A stretch of 6,780 bases of DNA from RGIG5675 sp050943435 (GCA_050943435.1 JBMNPE010000075.1:1-6780), one strand, 5' to 3'. Numbered from the stretch's first letter, positions 1-5,499 are shown. Numbers and translations are program-made. Notes: generated from the sequence alone by a model not told the origin.

Positions 1-200
1 CCATACGAATAAAACCTGACTGTTATCGGGTCGTCCGGGCTCAGGAGGTTTTCCTCCCACACGACGCCTTCCGTGGAAGAAGTGCTGTCGGAAGACGTGC
101 TGCTCCCGGTGTCAGAACTTCTTCCGCATCCAAACAGCATCGAGGCGAGCAGCACGAACAGCATCGCCGACGCAAGAATTCTCTTTATATTTGTTTTCAT
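1..200 (-). CDS. N-terminus of a lipoprotein, probably an ABC-transporter solute-binding protein (runs off the window)
   Basis: Only the first 66 codons are present; the gene continues past base 1. The ATG at 198-200 has a purine-rich AAAGGG (209-214) eight bases upstream. The protein begins MKTNIKR, has a hydrophobic stretch (residues 8-24) and a lipobox LFGC with Cys25, so it should be exported, lipidated on that Cys and held on the outer face of the cytoplasmic membrane. A Ser/Thr/Asp-rich linker (about 27-43) follows, then a segment ending in DDPITVRFYSY. A beta-strand of the 'ITVRFYS' type right after a low-complexity linker is how many family 1 extracellular solute-binding proteins begin. 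That family call is inference, because the diagnostic domain is outside the window. It lies 46 bases downstream of the metallophosphoesterase gene with no terminator between, so the two are likely cotranscribed. Confidence 0.75.
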   Translation of the reverse strand, partial: MKTNIKRILASAMLFVLLASMLFGCGRSSDTGSSTSSDSTSSTEGVVWEENLLSPDDPITVRFYSY

Positions 201-246
201 ATAATTTTCCCTTTCATCTCTAATAAAACCAGTTTTGGAAGCCGCA

Positions 247-1077
247 TCAGGCTTCCCTGTCGAGCTCCCTCATCTTCTGGGCGAATATGTCCAGCGGGAT
301 CTCCACCAGTGCTTTAGCCTCATCGAGCCTTCTCGTCTGGACAGACACTGACCTGCCGTCTATTTCGACAACCGAGTATCCGCCTGCTGCTGTAAAGGCC
401 AGACTGTTTCTCCTGACCTCGAGAGAGAAAGCGGCTGAATCCGCCGTTTCCTGGATGATTCCGTCAGCCACGTCCAGTGAGTTGCTGTGGGTGTGTCCGC
501 AGAAAACCGCGAACACGTCTGTTCCCTTAAGCACGTTCAGAACCTCGTCTGCATTCTTTGTGAGGAGCAGGCTTCCGCCTTCCCCGCCCCAGATGAGCGG
601 GTGGTGCAGAAACAGGATGCTCCCCTTCCCATAGGGCTCTGCGAGCAGGTTTCTGAGCCAGCTGAGCTGGGCCTTAAGGACTGTACCGGACTCCATGCCC
701 GGGACAGCGGAATCCAGGACAATGAGCCTGTATCCTCCGATGTTCATTGTGTAGTAGTACGGGGCCGAGCCCTTCTTGCCGAGGTACCCCTCGTAGAAGG
801 CATCCTTGTAGTCGTGGTTTCCGAGCACAGTCAGAACGGGTATATTTTCCGGTATGCTGCGCTCTGTTATCTCCTTAAAGAATGCGTAGTCGGATGCTTT
901 TCCCTCGTGGATCAGGTCCCCAGTGAACACGGCAAAGTCGATCCCGTCCCAGTTCTGCGATGAAAGCATCCTCTCGAGGCGGCCCGGCAGATCCGGCACG
1001 GCTCCGAGCAGGGACCCTATCTCATCTTTCCCAAAGTCCCTCCTGAGATGGGTGTCCGTAATGTGGATGAATTTCAA
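247..1077 (-). CDS. Calcineurin-like metallophosphoesterase (class III cyclic nucleotide phosphodiesterase / GpdQ-like)
   Basis: A 276-residue protein with no signal peptide, so probably cytoplasmic. It has the full set of metal-binding motifs of the calcineurin-like phosphoesterase fold: D8-x-H10 (ITDTH), G53-D54 (FTGD), G86-N-H-D89, H158-H159 (FLHHP) and G194-H-T-H197. Family members hydrolyse phosphomono- or diesters at a dinuclear metal centre. The motif spacing resembles the CpdA/GpdQ group, which acts on cAMP or glycerophosphodiesters, but the substrate cannot be read from the sequence. The start is a TTG (1075-1077) preceded by AGAGGG seven bases upstream; it is chosen because MKFIHITDTH places the first metal motif at the usual distance and no in-frame ATG precedes it. 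The next gene is a lipoprotein resembling an ABC solute-binding protein, which could supply a phosphodiester substrate (speculative). No convincing promoter was found upstream. Confidence 0.9.
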   Translation of the reverse strand: MKFIHITDTHLRRDFGKDEIGSLLGAVPDLPGRLERMLSSQNWDGIDFAVFTGDLIHEGKASDYAFFKEITERSIPENIPVLTVLGNHDYKDAFYEGYLGKKGSAPYYYTMNIGGYRLIVLDSAVPGMESGTVLKAQLSWLRNLLAEPYGKGSILFLHHPLIWGGEGGSLLLTKNADEVLNVLKGTDVFAVFCGHTHSNSLDVADGIIQETADSAAFSLEVRRNSLAFTAAGGYSVVEIDGRSVSVQTRRLDEAKALVEIPLDIFAQKMRELDREA

Positions 1078-1084
1078 ATGTTTT

Positions 1085-1090
1085 CCCTCT
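1085..1090 (-). promoter_or_regulatory. Ribosome binding site for the TTG-started metallophosphoesterase
   Basis: AGAGGG on the minus strand, seven bases before the TTG at 1075-1077. It supports TTG as the real start, because no ATG lies in frame nearby. Confidence 0.6.
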
Positions 1091-1194
1091 TTTCTAACCT
1101 TTTTCTTTCCTTTTTCTCGTCATTACATTTCAATTGTATTGACGGATGGTCATGGTTTCTTCAAGTCCTGGCACATAGTTAATAAATTCTTTGT

Positions 1195-1232
1195 AAAAAA
1201 CGTGCCTTTGCACTGCAGAATCTTCCTCTGCA
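1195..1232 (-). terminator. Two small hairpins followed by U6 in the metallophosphoesterase leader (possible weak terminator or attenuator)
   Basis: On the minus strand TGCAGA/TCTGCA (1227-1232 with 1214-1219, 7-nt loop) is directly followed by GTGC-AAAG-GCAC (1213-1202), then one G and six T (1200-1195). The second stem is only 4 bp, so termination efficiency is doubtful, but two stacked stems with a T-tract are more than chance would suggest in an untranslated leader. Confidence 0.3.
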
Positions 1233-1252
1233 CACAGGTCATGATTTCAGTG

Positions 1253-1283
1253 AAAATAAAAAAAGACGCACATATGTGCGTCT
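1253..1283 (-). terminator. Rho-independent terminator built on a perfect 20-nt palindrome
   Basis: Bases 1264-1283 are a perfect palindrome (AGACGCACAT and its complement). Read on the minus strand it is followed by TTTTTT-A-TTTT (1263-1253). The plus-strand side has no T-tract, so it acts on minus-strand transcripts. It lies 208 nt beyond the lysS terminator with no gene between, so it either catches read-through or ends a short untranslated transcript from the repeat region. Confidence 0.75.
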
Positions 1284-1356
1284 CATGACACTTCTTAGTA
1301 AAATTGTGGCATTCTAGTCCTTTAGCAGTTTTCCTTGTGTTCCCGCATTCTCGTAT

Positions 1357-1475
1357 AAAAAGTGTTAATCAATAACATTAATTATTGATAAAAAGTGTCA
1401 TCTAAATACACTTTTTAACAAAATCAGAAAATGATTGTCTCTAATAAGCTGTAAAAACAGCTGAACACACTTTTT
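1357..1475. repeat. Nested inverted-repeat array with four AAAAAGTGT/ACACTTTTT arms
   Basis: The 9-mer AAAAAGTGT occurs at 1357-1365 and 1390-1398, and its exact complement ACACTTTTT at 1408-1416 and 1467-1475; a one-mismatch copy lies at 1288-1296. The inner pair forms a 9-bp stem with a 9-nt loop, and the outer pair can close the whole 119 nt. Inside are further dyads: ATCAATAA/TTATTGAT (1368-1375, 1382-1389), AATCA/TGATT (1422-1426, 1432-1436) and AGCTGT/ACAGCT (1447-1452, 1457-1462). The region can therefore fold as a multibranched structure. It could be a structured RNA, an operator cluster or a MITE-like remnant; no target-site duplication was seen. Confidence 0.6.
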
Positions 1476-1490
1476 TGGACAGTAGAGCAG

Positions 1491-1528
1491 AAAAAAGCAC
1501 CCGGCTTCCTTAATCAGGAAACCGGGTG
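1491..1528 (-). terminator. Rho-independent terminator of the greA-lysS operon
   Basis: On the minus strand a 12-position stem (1517-1528 with 1498-1509) made of CACCCGG/CCGGGTG, one U-G wobble and TTCC/GGAA closes a 7-nt loop (1510-1516). C and six T (1496-1491) follow. The wobble is a mismatch on the plus strand, which confirms the direction. It begins 21 nt after the lysS stop. Confidence 0.93.
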
Positions 1529-1549
1529 TCTGAATATCCTGCCGTATTA

Positions 1550-3502
1550 TCAGTAGAGCTTTGCGCCGGCGGGGATGTGGTTGTCCACAATGAGGAGGTT
1601 GAGGCCCTCCCTGCCGTTTTCCTCGTGTATTGCCGAGAGAAGCATCCCGTCTGACTGGAATCCCATCATCGGCTTGGGAGGCAGGTTGACTATGGCTATC
1701 AGGGTCTTTCCTATGAGGTCCTCGGGCTCGTAGTATTCGTGGATTCCGCTGAGAATCGTGCGGTCCTTTCCTGTACCGTCGTCTAGGGTGAATACGAGGA
1801 GCTTAGTGCTCTTCGGGACCGCCCTGCAGTCCTTGACCTTTACAGCCCTGAAATCGGACCTGCTGAACGTTGCAAAGTCGACCTGGTCCTTGAACAGCGG
1901 CTCTATCCTGACATGTGAAAAGTCTATCTGGTCGTTCGGGGTGAAGAATCCGCTCCCGCCGTCCCTGAACCTGCCGGAAGCCGCCGGCTTTGCGGCCTCG
2001 GGCTGCTCCTCTTCCTTGTCTAATGACTTCATGGTCGGGAACAGTATCACGTCCCTTATGGCGGACGAGTCCGTGAACAGCATAACCATCCTGTCAATGC
2101 CGTATCCGACTCCGCCCGTGGGCGGCATGCCTATCTCCATCGCGTGCAGGAAGTCCTCGTCTGTGTGGTTAGCCTCCTCGTCGCCCTGTGCGGCAAGTGC
2201 ATCCTGGGCAGCGAACCTCTCCCTCTGGTCTATCGGGTCGTTGAGCTCGGAATAGGCATTGCAGAGCTCCCACCCGTTTATATAGAGCTCGAACCTCTCG
2301 ACCTTGGACGGGTCGTCCGGCTTCTTCTTGGTGAGCGGGGATATCTCAATCGGGTGGTCCATCACGAATGTAGGCTGGATCATCTTGTCCTCGCAGAACT
2401 TGTCGAAGAACAGGTTTACAATGTCGCCCTTTTTGTGCCTCTCCTCAAACTCCACGCCGTTTTCCGAGGCGAGCTTCTTGGCTTCCTCGTCGGTCTTTAC
2501 GGAGTCGAAGTCTATTCCTGTCTCCTCGCGTATCGCATCAGTCATCGTGACCCTGCGGAACGGGCCGCCGAGGTCTATCTCGGTTCCGGCATAGGTGATC
2601 TTGGTAGAACCGCATACCTTGAGGGCTATGTCGCGGAACATGTCCTCGGTTAGCTCCATTATGCCGTTGTAGTCGGTATATGCCTGGTAGAGCTCCATGA
2701 GGGTGAATTCAGGGTTGTGCTTTGTGTCGAGGCCTTCGTTGCGGAAGACCCTTCCAATCTCGTATACCCTCTCGAGCCCGCCTATTATCAGTCTCTTTAA
2801 GTAGAGCTCGAGGGATATCCTGAGCTTCTTGTCCTCATTGAGGGCATTGTAGTGCGTCACAAACGGCCTCGCGTTGGCCCCTCCGGCGTTGTCGACGAGC
2901 ATCGGGGTCTCGACTTCAATGAATCCCCTCGAATCGAGGAAATTCCTGATTTCCTTGATGATCATCGACCTCTTGAGGAAGGTCTCGCGGGAGGTGCTGT
3001 TCATGATGAGGTCGACATACCTCTGCCTGTAGATCGTGTCGGTGTCCTGCAGGCCGTGGAACTTTTCCGGAAGAGGCTCAAGGGACTTTGAGAGCAGCAC
3101 TATGGACTTTGCGTGCACTGTTATTTCGCCGGTCTTCGTCTTGAAGACGAATCCCTTTACCCCGACAATGTCGCCGATGTCGAGCTTCTTGAAGTCCCTG
3201 TACCCGTCGTCGCCGAGGTCGTCGCGGCAGACATAGCACTGCATGTCTCCCTGCCTGTCCCTCACGCTGCAGAAAGAAGCACGGCCCATGATCCTCTTGG
3301 ACATGAGCCTGCCTGCTATCGAAACGTCCTTTCCATCGAATTCGCTGAAGCTGTTCTTGATTTCAAGGCTGTGCTGGGTCTGGTCGTATTTTACGATCCT
3401 GAAGGGATCCCTGCCTTCCTTCCTGAGCTCCTCCAGCTTTGCGCGCCTCACGGCGCCCTGCTGGCTTACGCTGGAAGCCTGAGCGTTTCGATTATCGTTC
3501 AA
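1550..3502 (-). CDS. lysS: Lysyl-tRNA synthetase, class II, with a C-terminal EMAP-II/MetG-type tRNA-binding domain
   Basis: Charges tRNA-Lys with lysine in the cytoplasm. The 650-residue protein has an N-terminal anticodon-binding OB fold (about 58-135) and a class II catalytic core: motif 1 around GFIEVETP (193-200), motif 2 from YEIGRVFRNEG to FTLMELY (247-272), and motif 3 GGVGYGIDRMVML (463-475). The core ends near 492, the usual length for bacterial LysS. A charged and Gly-rich linker (about 493-525) leads to an extra OB fold (about 538-650) with DFRAVKV, STKLLVFTLDDG, ILSGI, YYEPEDLIGK and GFQSDGMLLSA. This matches the tRNA_bind domain usually found at the C-terminus of MetRS and in Trbp111. 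The start is TTG (3500-3502) with GGAGG six bases upstream; the first internal Met is residue 68, too far in. A tandem TGA-TAA stop ends the gene. It is 22 nt downstream of greA and ends in a terminator, so it is the last gene of that operon. Confidence 0.97.
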   Translation of the reverse strand: MNDNRNAQASSVSQQGAVRRAKLEELRKEGRDPFRIVKYDQTQHSLEIKNSFSEFDGKDVSIAGRLMSKRIMGRASFCSVRDRQGDMQCYVCRDDLGDDGYRDFKKLDIGDIVGVKGFVFKTKTGEITVHAKSIVLLSKSLEPLPEKFHGLQDTDTIYRQRYVDLIMNSTSRETFLKRSMIIKEIRNFLDSRGFIEVETPMLVDNAGGANARPFVTHYNALNEDKKLRISLELYLKRLIIGGLERVYEIGRVFRNEGLDTKHNPEFTLMELYQAYTDYNGIMELTEDMFRDIALKVCGSTKITYAGTEIDLGGPFRRVTMTDAIREETGIDFDSVKTDEEAKKLASENGVEFEERHKKGDIVNLFFDKFCEDKMIQPTFVMDHPIEISPLTKKKPDDPSKVERFELYINGWELCNAYSELNDPIDQRERFAAQDALAAQGDEEANHTDEDFLHAMEIGMPPTGGVGYGIDRMVMLFTDSSAIRDVILFPTMKSLDKEEEQPEAAKPAASGRFRDGGSGFFTPNDQIDFSHVRIEPLFKDQVDFATFSRSDFRAVKVKDCRAVPKSTKLLVFTLDDGTGKDRTILSGIHEYYEPEDLIGKTLIAIVNLPPKPMMGFQSDGMLLSAIHEENGREGLNLLIVDNHIPAGAKLY

Positions 3503-3508
3503 TTTGTA

Positions 3509-3513
3509 CCTCC
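3509..3513 (-). promoter_or_regulatory. Ribosome binding site of lysS, supporting a TTG start
   Basis: GGAGG six bases before TTG (3500-3502), lying in the 22-nt greA-lysS gap. No ATG or GTG is suitably placed, so TTG is the only start that keeps the whole N-terminal region. Confidence 0.75.
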
Positions 3514-3524
3514 GGAACCCGGAC

Positions 3525-4010
3525 TCAGTCCGGCGTCATCTCTATCTTGAGTATCTTATAACTTACTGTCTTTCCGTTGGGGAGCACTATCTCAGCTGTT
3601 TCGCCCTTCTTCTTCCCAATGAGGCCCGTGCCGACGGCGCTCTCGTCAGAGAGCTTTCCGCTGAATATGTCGGCTTCTGAGGGAGAAACGATCGAGTACT
3701 TCTCCTTTTCTCCCGTTGCGGTGTCCTGGATCTCCACTGTGGTGCCCACAGATACTGATTCCGTGGAGACATCCGCGGCATCTATAACCTTGGCAACCTT
3801 CAGCATTGCCTCTATTTCAGCTATTCTGGCCTCTGTGATGGCCTGTTCGTTCTTTGCAGAATCGTACTCGCTGTTTTCGGAAAGATCGCCGTAGAAAAGG
3901 GCGACCTTGATTTTTTCGGCAATTTCCTTGCGCTTGTTGGTCTTCAGATCGTCAAGCTCGTCCTCCAGAGCTTTAAGTCCTGAACGGCTTATAAGGATTT
4001 CCTTTGCCAA
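3525..4010 (-). CDS. greA: Transcription elongation factor GreA
   Basis: GreA enters the secondary channel of RNA polymerase and stimulates cleavage of backtracked transcripts. The 161 residues match the usual family length. Residues 1-80 form the antiparallel coiled coil whose tip carries GDLSENSEYD with the acidic pair D42 and E45, equivalent to D41/E44 of E. coli GreA. The C-terminal FKBP-like domain (about 84-158) has the family signatures SPSEAD, GKLSDESAVGTGLIGKKKGE and YKILKIE. The start is TTG (4008-4010), because MAKEILIS is the normal N-terminus and GAGGGAGAG lies seven bases upstream; an ATG at 4015-4017 is out of frame. A perfect sigma-A promoter (4074-4102) and a leader hairpin with a U-tract (4029-4061) precede it. 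greA and lysS adjacency is common in Bacillota. Confidence 0.97.
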   Translation of the reverse strand: MAKEILISRSGLKALEDELDDLKTNKRKEIAEKIKVALFYGDLSENSEYDSAKNEQAITEARIAEIEAMLKVAKVIDAADVSTESVSVGTTVEIQDTATGEKEKYSIVSPSEADIFSGKLSDESAVGTGLIGKKKGETAEIVLPNGKTVSYKILKIEMTPD

Positions 4011-4017
4011 ATAGCAT

Positions 4018-4026
4018 CTCTCCCTC
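4018..4026 (-). promoter_or_regulatory. Ribosome binding site of greA, supporting a TTG start
   Basis: GAGGGAGAG on the minus strand, seven bases before TTG at 4008-4010. The overlapping ATG (4015-4017) sits too close to this site and opens only a 14-codon out-of-frame peptide. Confidence 0.65.
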
Positions 4027-4028
4027 GG

Positions 4029-4061
4029 AAAAAATACTGAGCAGACAGAAAGCCTGTCTGC
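4029..4061 (-). terminator. Hairpin plus U6 in the greA leader: terminator of the upstream gene and possible greA attenuator
   Basis: GCAGACAG/CTGTCTGC forms a perfect 8-bp stem (4054-4061 with 4041-4048) with a 5-nt loop GCTTT. TCAGTA (4040-4035) and six T (4034-4029) follow. The six-base gap before the T-tract is longer than in an ideal terminator, so termination may be partial. It lies downstream of the consensus promoter at 4074-4102, hence inside the greA leader, and also about 54 nt beyond the stop of the S41 gene, so it could serve both. Confidence 0.6.
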
Positions 4062-4073
4062 AATTAGATAGAA

Positions 4074-4102
4074 ATTATATTGAAAAGAAAATTAGCTGTC
4101 AA
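4074..4102 (-). promoter_or_regulatory. Perfect consensus sigma-A promoter of the greA-lysS operon
   Basis: On the minus strand TTGACA (4102-4097) and TATAAT (4079-4074) are separated by exactly 17 bases, matching the sigma-70/sigma-A consensus at all twelve positions. The A/T-rich spacer and flanks fit a strong housekeeping promoter. The start point should fall near 4067, giving a leader of about 57 nt before the greA TTG. It starts 12 nt after the S41 stop codon. Confidence 0.93.
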
Positions 4103-4114
4103 CCGACAAAAATA

Positions 4115-5464
4115 TCAGGCTGCCGGAGTCTCCGAAGAAGACCCGGAGGAATCGGAAGATGACGCCGTGGAATCAGACGAGGAAGTGCTGTCCGAGGCCG
4201 TCGAATCCGATGAAGTTGCGGAAGACGAAGAGCTTGTGCCGGACTGGTTCCCAGTTCCTGTGCTGAGCCCGAGAGACCTTATGACATCCTCCGCCTTGCG
4301 GAACTGCGGGTCTGTGTCGGCATCCGGTGATGTTCCGGTAACTATCTGTGTATCGCCGGGCTCCACGATGAAGTCGGGGACAACTCCGGTCTCGTCAAAG
4401 GTCTTTCCTGAGCCTGTGGTGAATTCGCACACTGAGAGAAGCACTGCGGACCCGTCGGTCAGCTGGTACACCGTCTGGTACCTCCCGTTTCCGGAAGTCG
4501 TCATGCCCACGACGTCTACGTTGTCGGCGTCCTGCAGCACCGCAGCGATGAGTTCCGCGAATCCGGTGGTGTTCTCGTTGACGAGGACGACTATCGGAAG
4601 GTTCACATAGTCTTCGTCAGACGTGTATATAGTCCTGTACTCGCCGTTCTTGTAATTGCCGCCTATTATCTCCCCGGCGGGCAGGAGCTCGTCGAGAATC
4701 CTCTCGGCGTAGTCTATCTTTATCCCGCCGTCGACATTCCTTAAGTCGATCACCAGCCCCCTGTCCTGGGCTTCGTCGACGTTCTTGAGCGCCGCGAGGA
4801 ACTGGCTCACGGTGGTGTCGTTGAAGTCCCTTGTGAATCCTATGTATGAGAGCCCGTCCACGTTGTAGTAGGACACGCTCTCGAGCTCATATGTCGTGAA
4901 GTCCATGTCGACAGTGGCTTCGCTCGTGTCGTGGGAATACGTCACTGTCACGGTATCGCCTTCATTGCCCTGGAGGGCCGCCTCCATCTCCTCGTAGGTG
5001 AGCGGTGACAGCTCCGTGTCGCCGAGCCTTATTATGAAGTCCCCCTCGACAATTCCCGCTGTGGAGGCGGCTGTGCCATCATACACCTTGGTGACCTTTA
5101 GGTATCCGGTGGCCTCGTCCTTGACTCCGTCTACGCCTATGGAAGTTACAGAGCCCTCGTCAAGGGCATTCCTCGCGGCGAGGTCCTCTGCGCTGAGATA
5201 TATGGAATCGCTGTCGTCGATTCCGTTCATATATCCCTGGGCGACGTTCTTGTAGAGGGTGTCGTCGTCTATCTCCCCGTAATAGTTGCCCCTGACGATA
5301 GTGTCTATCTCGTCGAGCTTGTCATAGAGGGCTCCTCTCGACTTAAAGCTGCTGACCTTCTGGTCGAACAGCCTCATGGAGACTATCAGCGTGAGGGTGA
5401 CTGCCAGCGCCACGGCCAGCAGTGCGACTGCTATGGCAACTCCGAGAGATACTTTTTTGTTCAT
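4115..5464 (-). CDS. Membrane-anchored S41/CtpA-family protein with PDZ domain; catalytic Ser and Lys replaced (probable pseudoprotease)
   Basis: A 449-residue protein beginning MNKKVSLG with one N-terminal membrane segment (about 7-30), so the rest should lie outside the membrane. A helical region (about 44-100) resembles the N-terminal part of C-terminal processing proteases. A PDZ domain (about 104-180) carries TAASTAGIVEGDFIIRLG. The S41 core (about 200-370) keeps GLVIDLRNVDGG, IVVLVNEN and ALQD-like VLQD. Active CtpA/Prc enzymes have a Ser-Lys dyad in SASASE and FGKG, with a Gln four residues after Lys. Here the aligned segments read NTTGFAE and SGNGRYQ: Gly301 (codon 4562-4564) replaces Ser, Asn326 (4487-4489) replaces Lys, and only Gln330 remains. 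The reading frame is intact, so this is not a decayed gene. A Ser/Thr/Asp-rich tail (about 401-449) ends it. It follows an M23 hydrolase gene, a neighbourhood typical of FtsEX-linked loci. No Shine-Dalgarno sequence lies directly before the ATG. Confidence 0.92.
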   Translation of the reverse strand: MNKKVSLGVAIAVALLAVALAVTLTLIVSMRLFDQKVSSFKSRGALYDKLDEIDTIVRGNYYGEIDDDTLYKNVAQGYMNGIDDSDSIYLSAEDLAARNALDEGSVTSIGVDGVKDEATGYLKVTKVYDGTAASTAGIVEGDFIIRLGDTELSPLTYEEMEAALQGNEGDTVTVTYSHDTSEATVDMDFTTYELESVSYYNVDGLSYIGFTRDFNDTTVSQFLAALKNVDEAQDRGLVIDLRNVDGGIKIDYAERILDELLPAGEIIGGNYKNGEYRTIYTSDEDYVNLPIVVLVNENTTGFAELIAAVLQDADNVDVVGMTTSGNGRYQTVYQLTDGSAVLLSVCEFTTGSGKTFDETGVVPDFIVEPGDTQIVTGTSPDADTDPQFRKAEDVIRSLGLSTGTGNQSGTSSSSSATSSDSTASDSTSSSDSTASSSDSSGSSSETPAA

Positions 5465-5499
5465 AAGACGTGCTGTAAGGAACTTCTTTGGCTTCTCAA
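5461..5499 (-). other. Possible 12-codon leader peptide overlapping the S41 start by ATGA
   Basis: A TTG at 5497-5499, ten bases after a strong AAAGGAGAGG (5510-5519), opens MRSQRSSLQHVL. Its TGA (5461-5463) overlaps the ATG of the S41 gene as ATGA, the classic arrangement for translational coupling. The S41 gene itself has no nearby ribosome binding site, which gives this reading some weight. Its shortness and its position inside a hairpin count against it. Confidence 0.22.

Larger units (their letters stand above)
1078..1549. other. 472-nt AT-rich intergenic region between lysS and the metallophosphoesterase gene
   Basis: No ORF of convincing length is present on either strand; only peptides of fewer than about ten codons with ATG starts appear. 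In the direction of transcription the gap holds the lysS terminator (1491-1528), a nested inverted-repeat array (1357-1475), a perfect palindrome with a U-tract (1253-1283), and a pair of small hairpins followed by U6 (1195-1232). About 100 nt of purine-rich leader then lead to the metallophosphoesterase. No strong sigma-A promoter is visible; TACAAT at about 1132 lacks a well spaced -35. Confidence 0.6.

Noticed and set aside
79..100. Near-identical DNA at 79-100 and about 4180-4201 (GAAGTGCTGTC shared) suggesting a dispersed repeat
   Set aside because: Both encode Asp-Ser-Thr-Ser-Ser runs with the same preferred codons; convergence of low-complexity coding is the simpler explanation.
487..963. 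Plus-strand 158-codon open frame over the metallophosphoesterase
   Set aside because: Antisense to the metal-binding motifs of a recognised enzyme, with no recognisable domain of its own.
923..1288. Plus-strand 121-codon frame running into the intergenic region
   Set aside because: It starts antisense to the phosphoesterase and continues through AT-rich leader DNA into the palindromic terminator; composition is not protein-like.
1385..1412. Plus-strand promoter-like TTGATA-16-TACACT
   Set aside because: It lies in the AT-rich repeat array and no plus-strand gene follows; likely chance.
1464..1481. Sequence AACACACTTTTTTGGACA resembling the terminal inverted repeat of IS256-like elements
   Set aside because: Only a loose resemblance from memory; no matching opposite end, transposase fragment or target duplication is present.
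2144..2653. Plus-strand 169-codon open frame inside lysS
   Set aside because: Antisense shadow of a highly conserved synthetase core; the long frame follows from the codon use of lysS.
3976..4017. ATG at 4015-4017 opening a 14-codon frame over the greA start
   Set aside because: It is only one base from the ribosome binding site and out of frame with greA; a coding role is unlikely.
4080..4610. Plus-strand 176-codon open frame encoding an acidic protein
   Set aside because: It is the antisense of the Ser/Asp-rich tail and core of the S41 gene, has no ribosome binding site and resembles no family; its composition is explained by the other strand.
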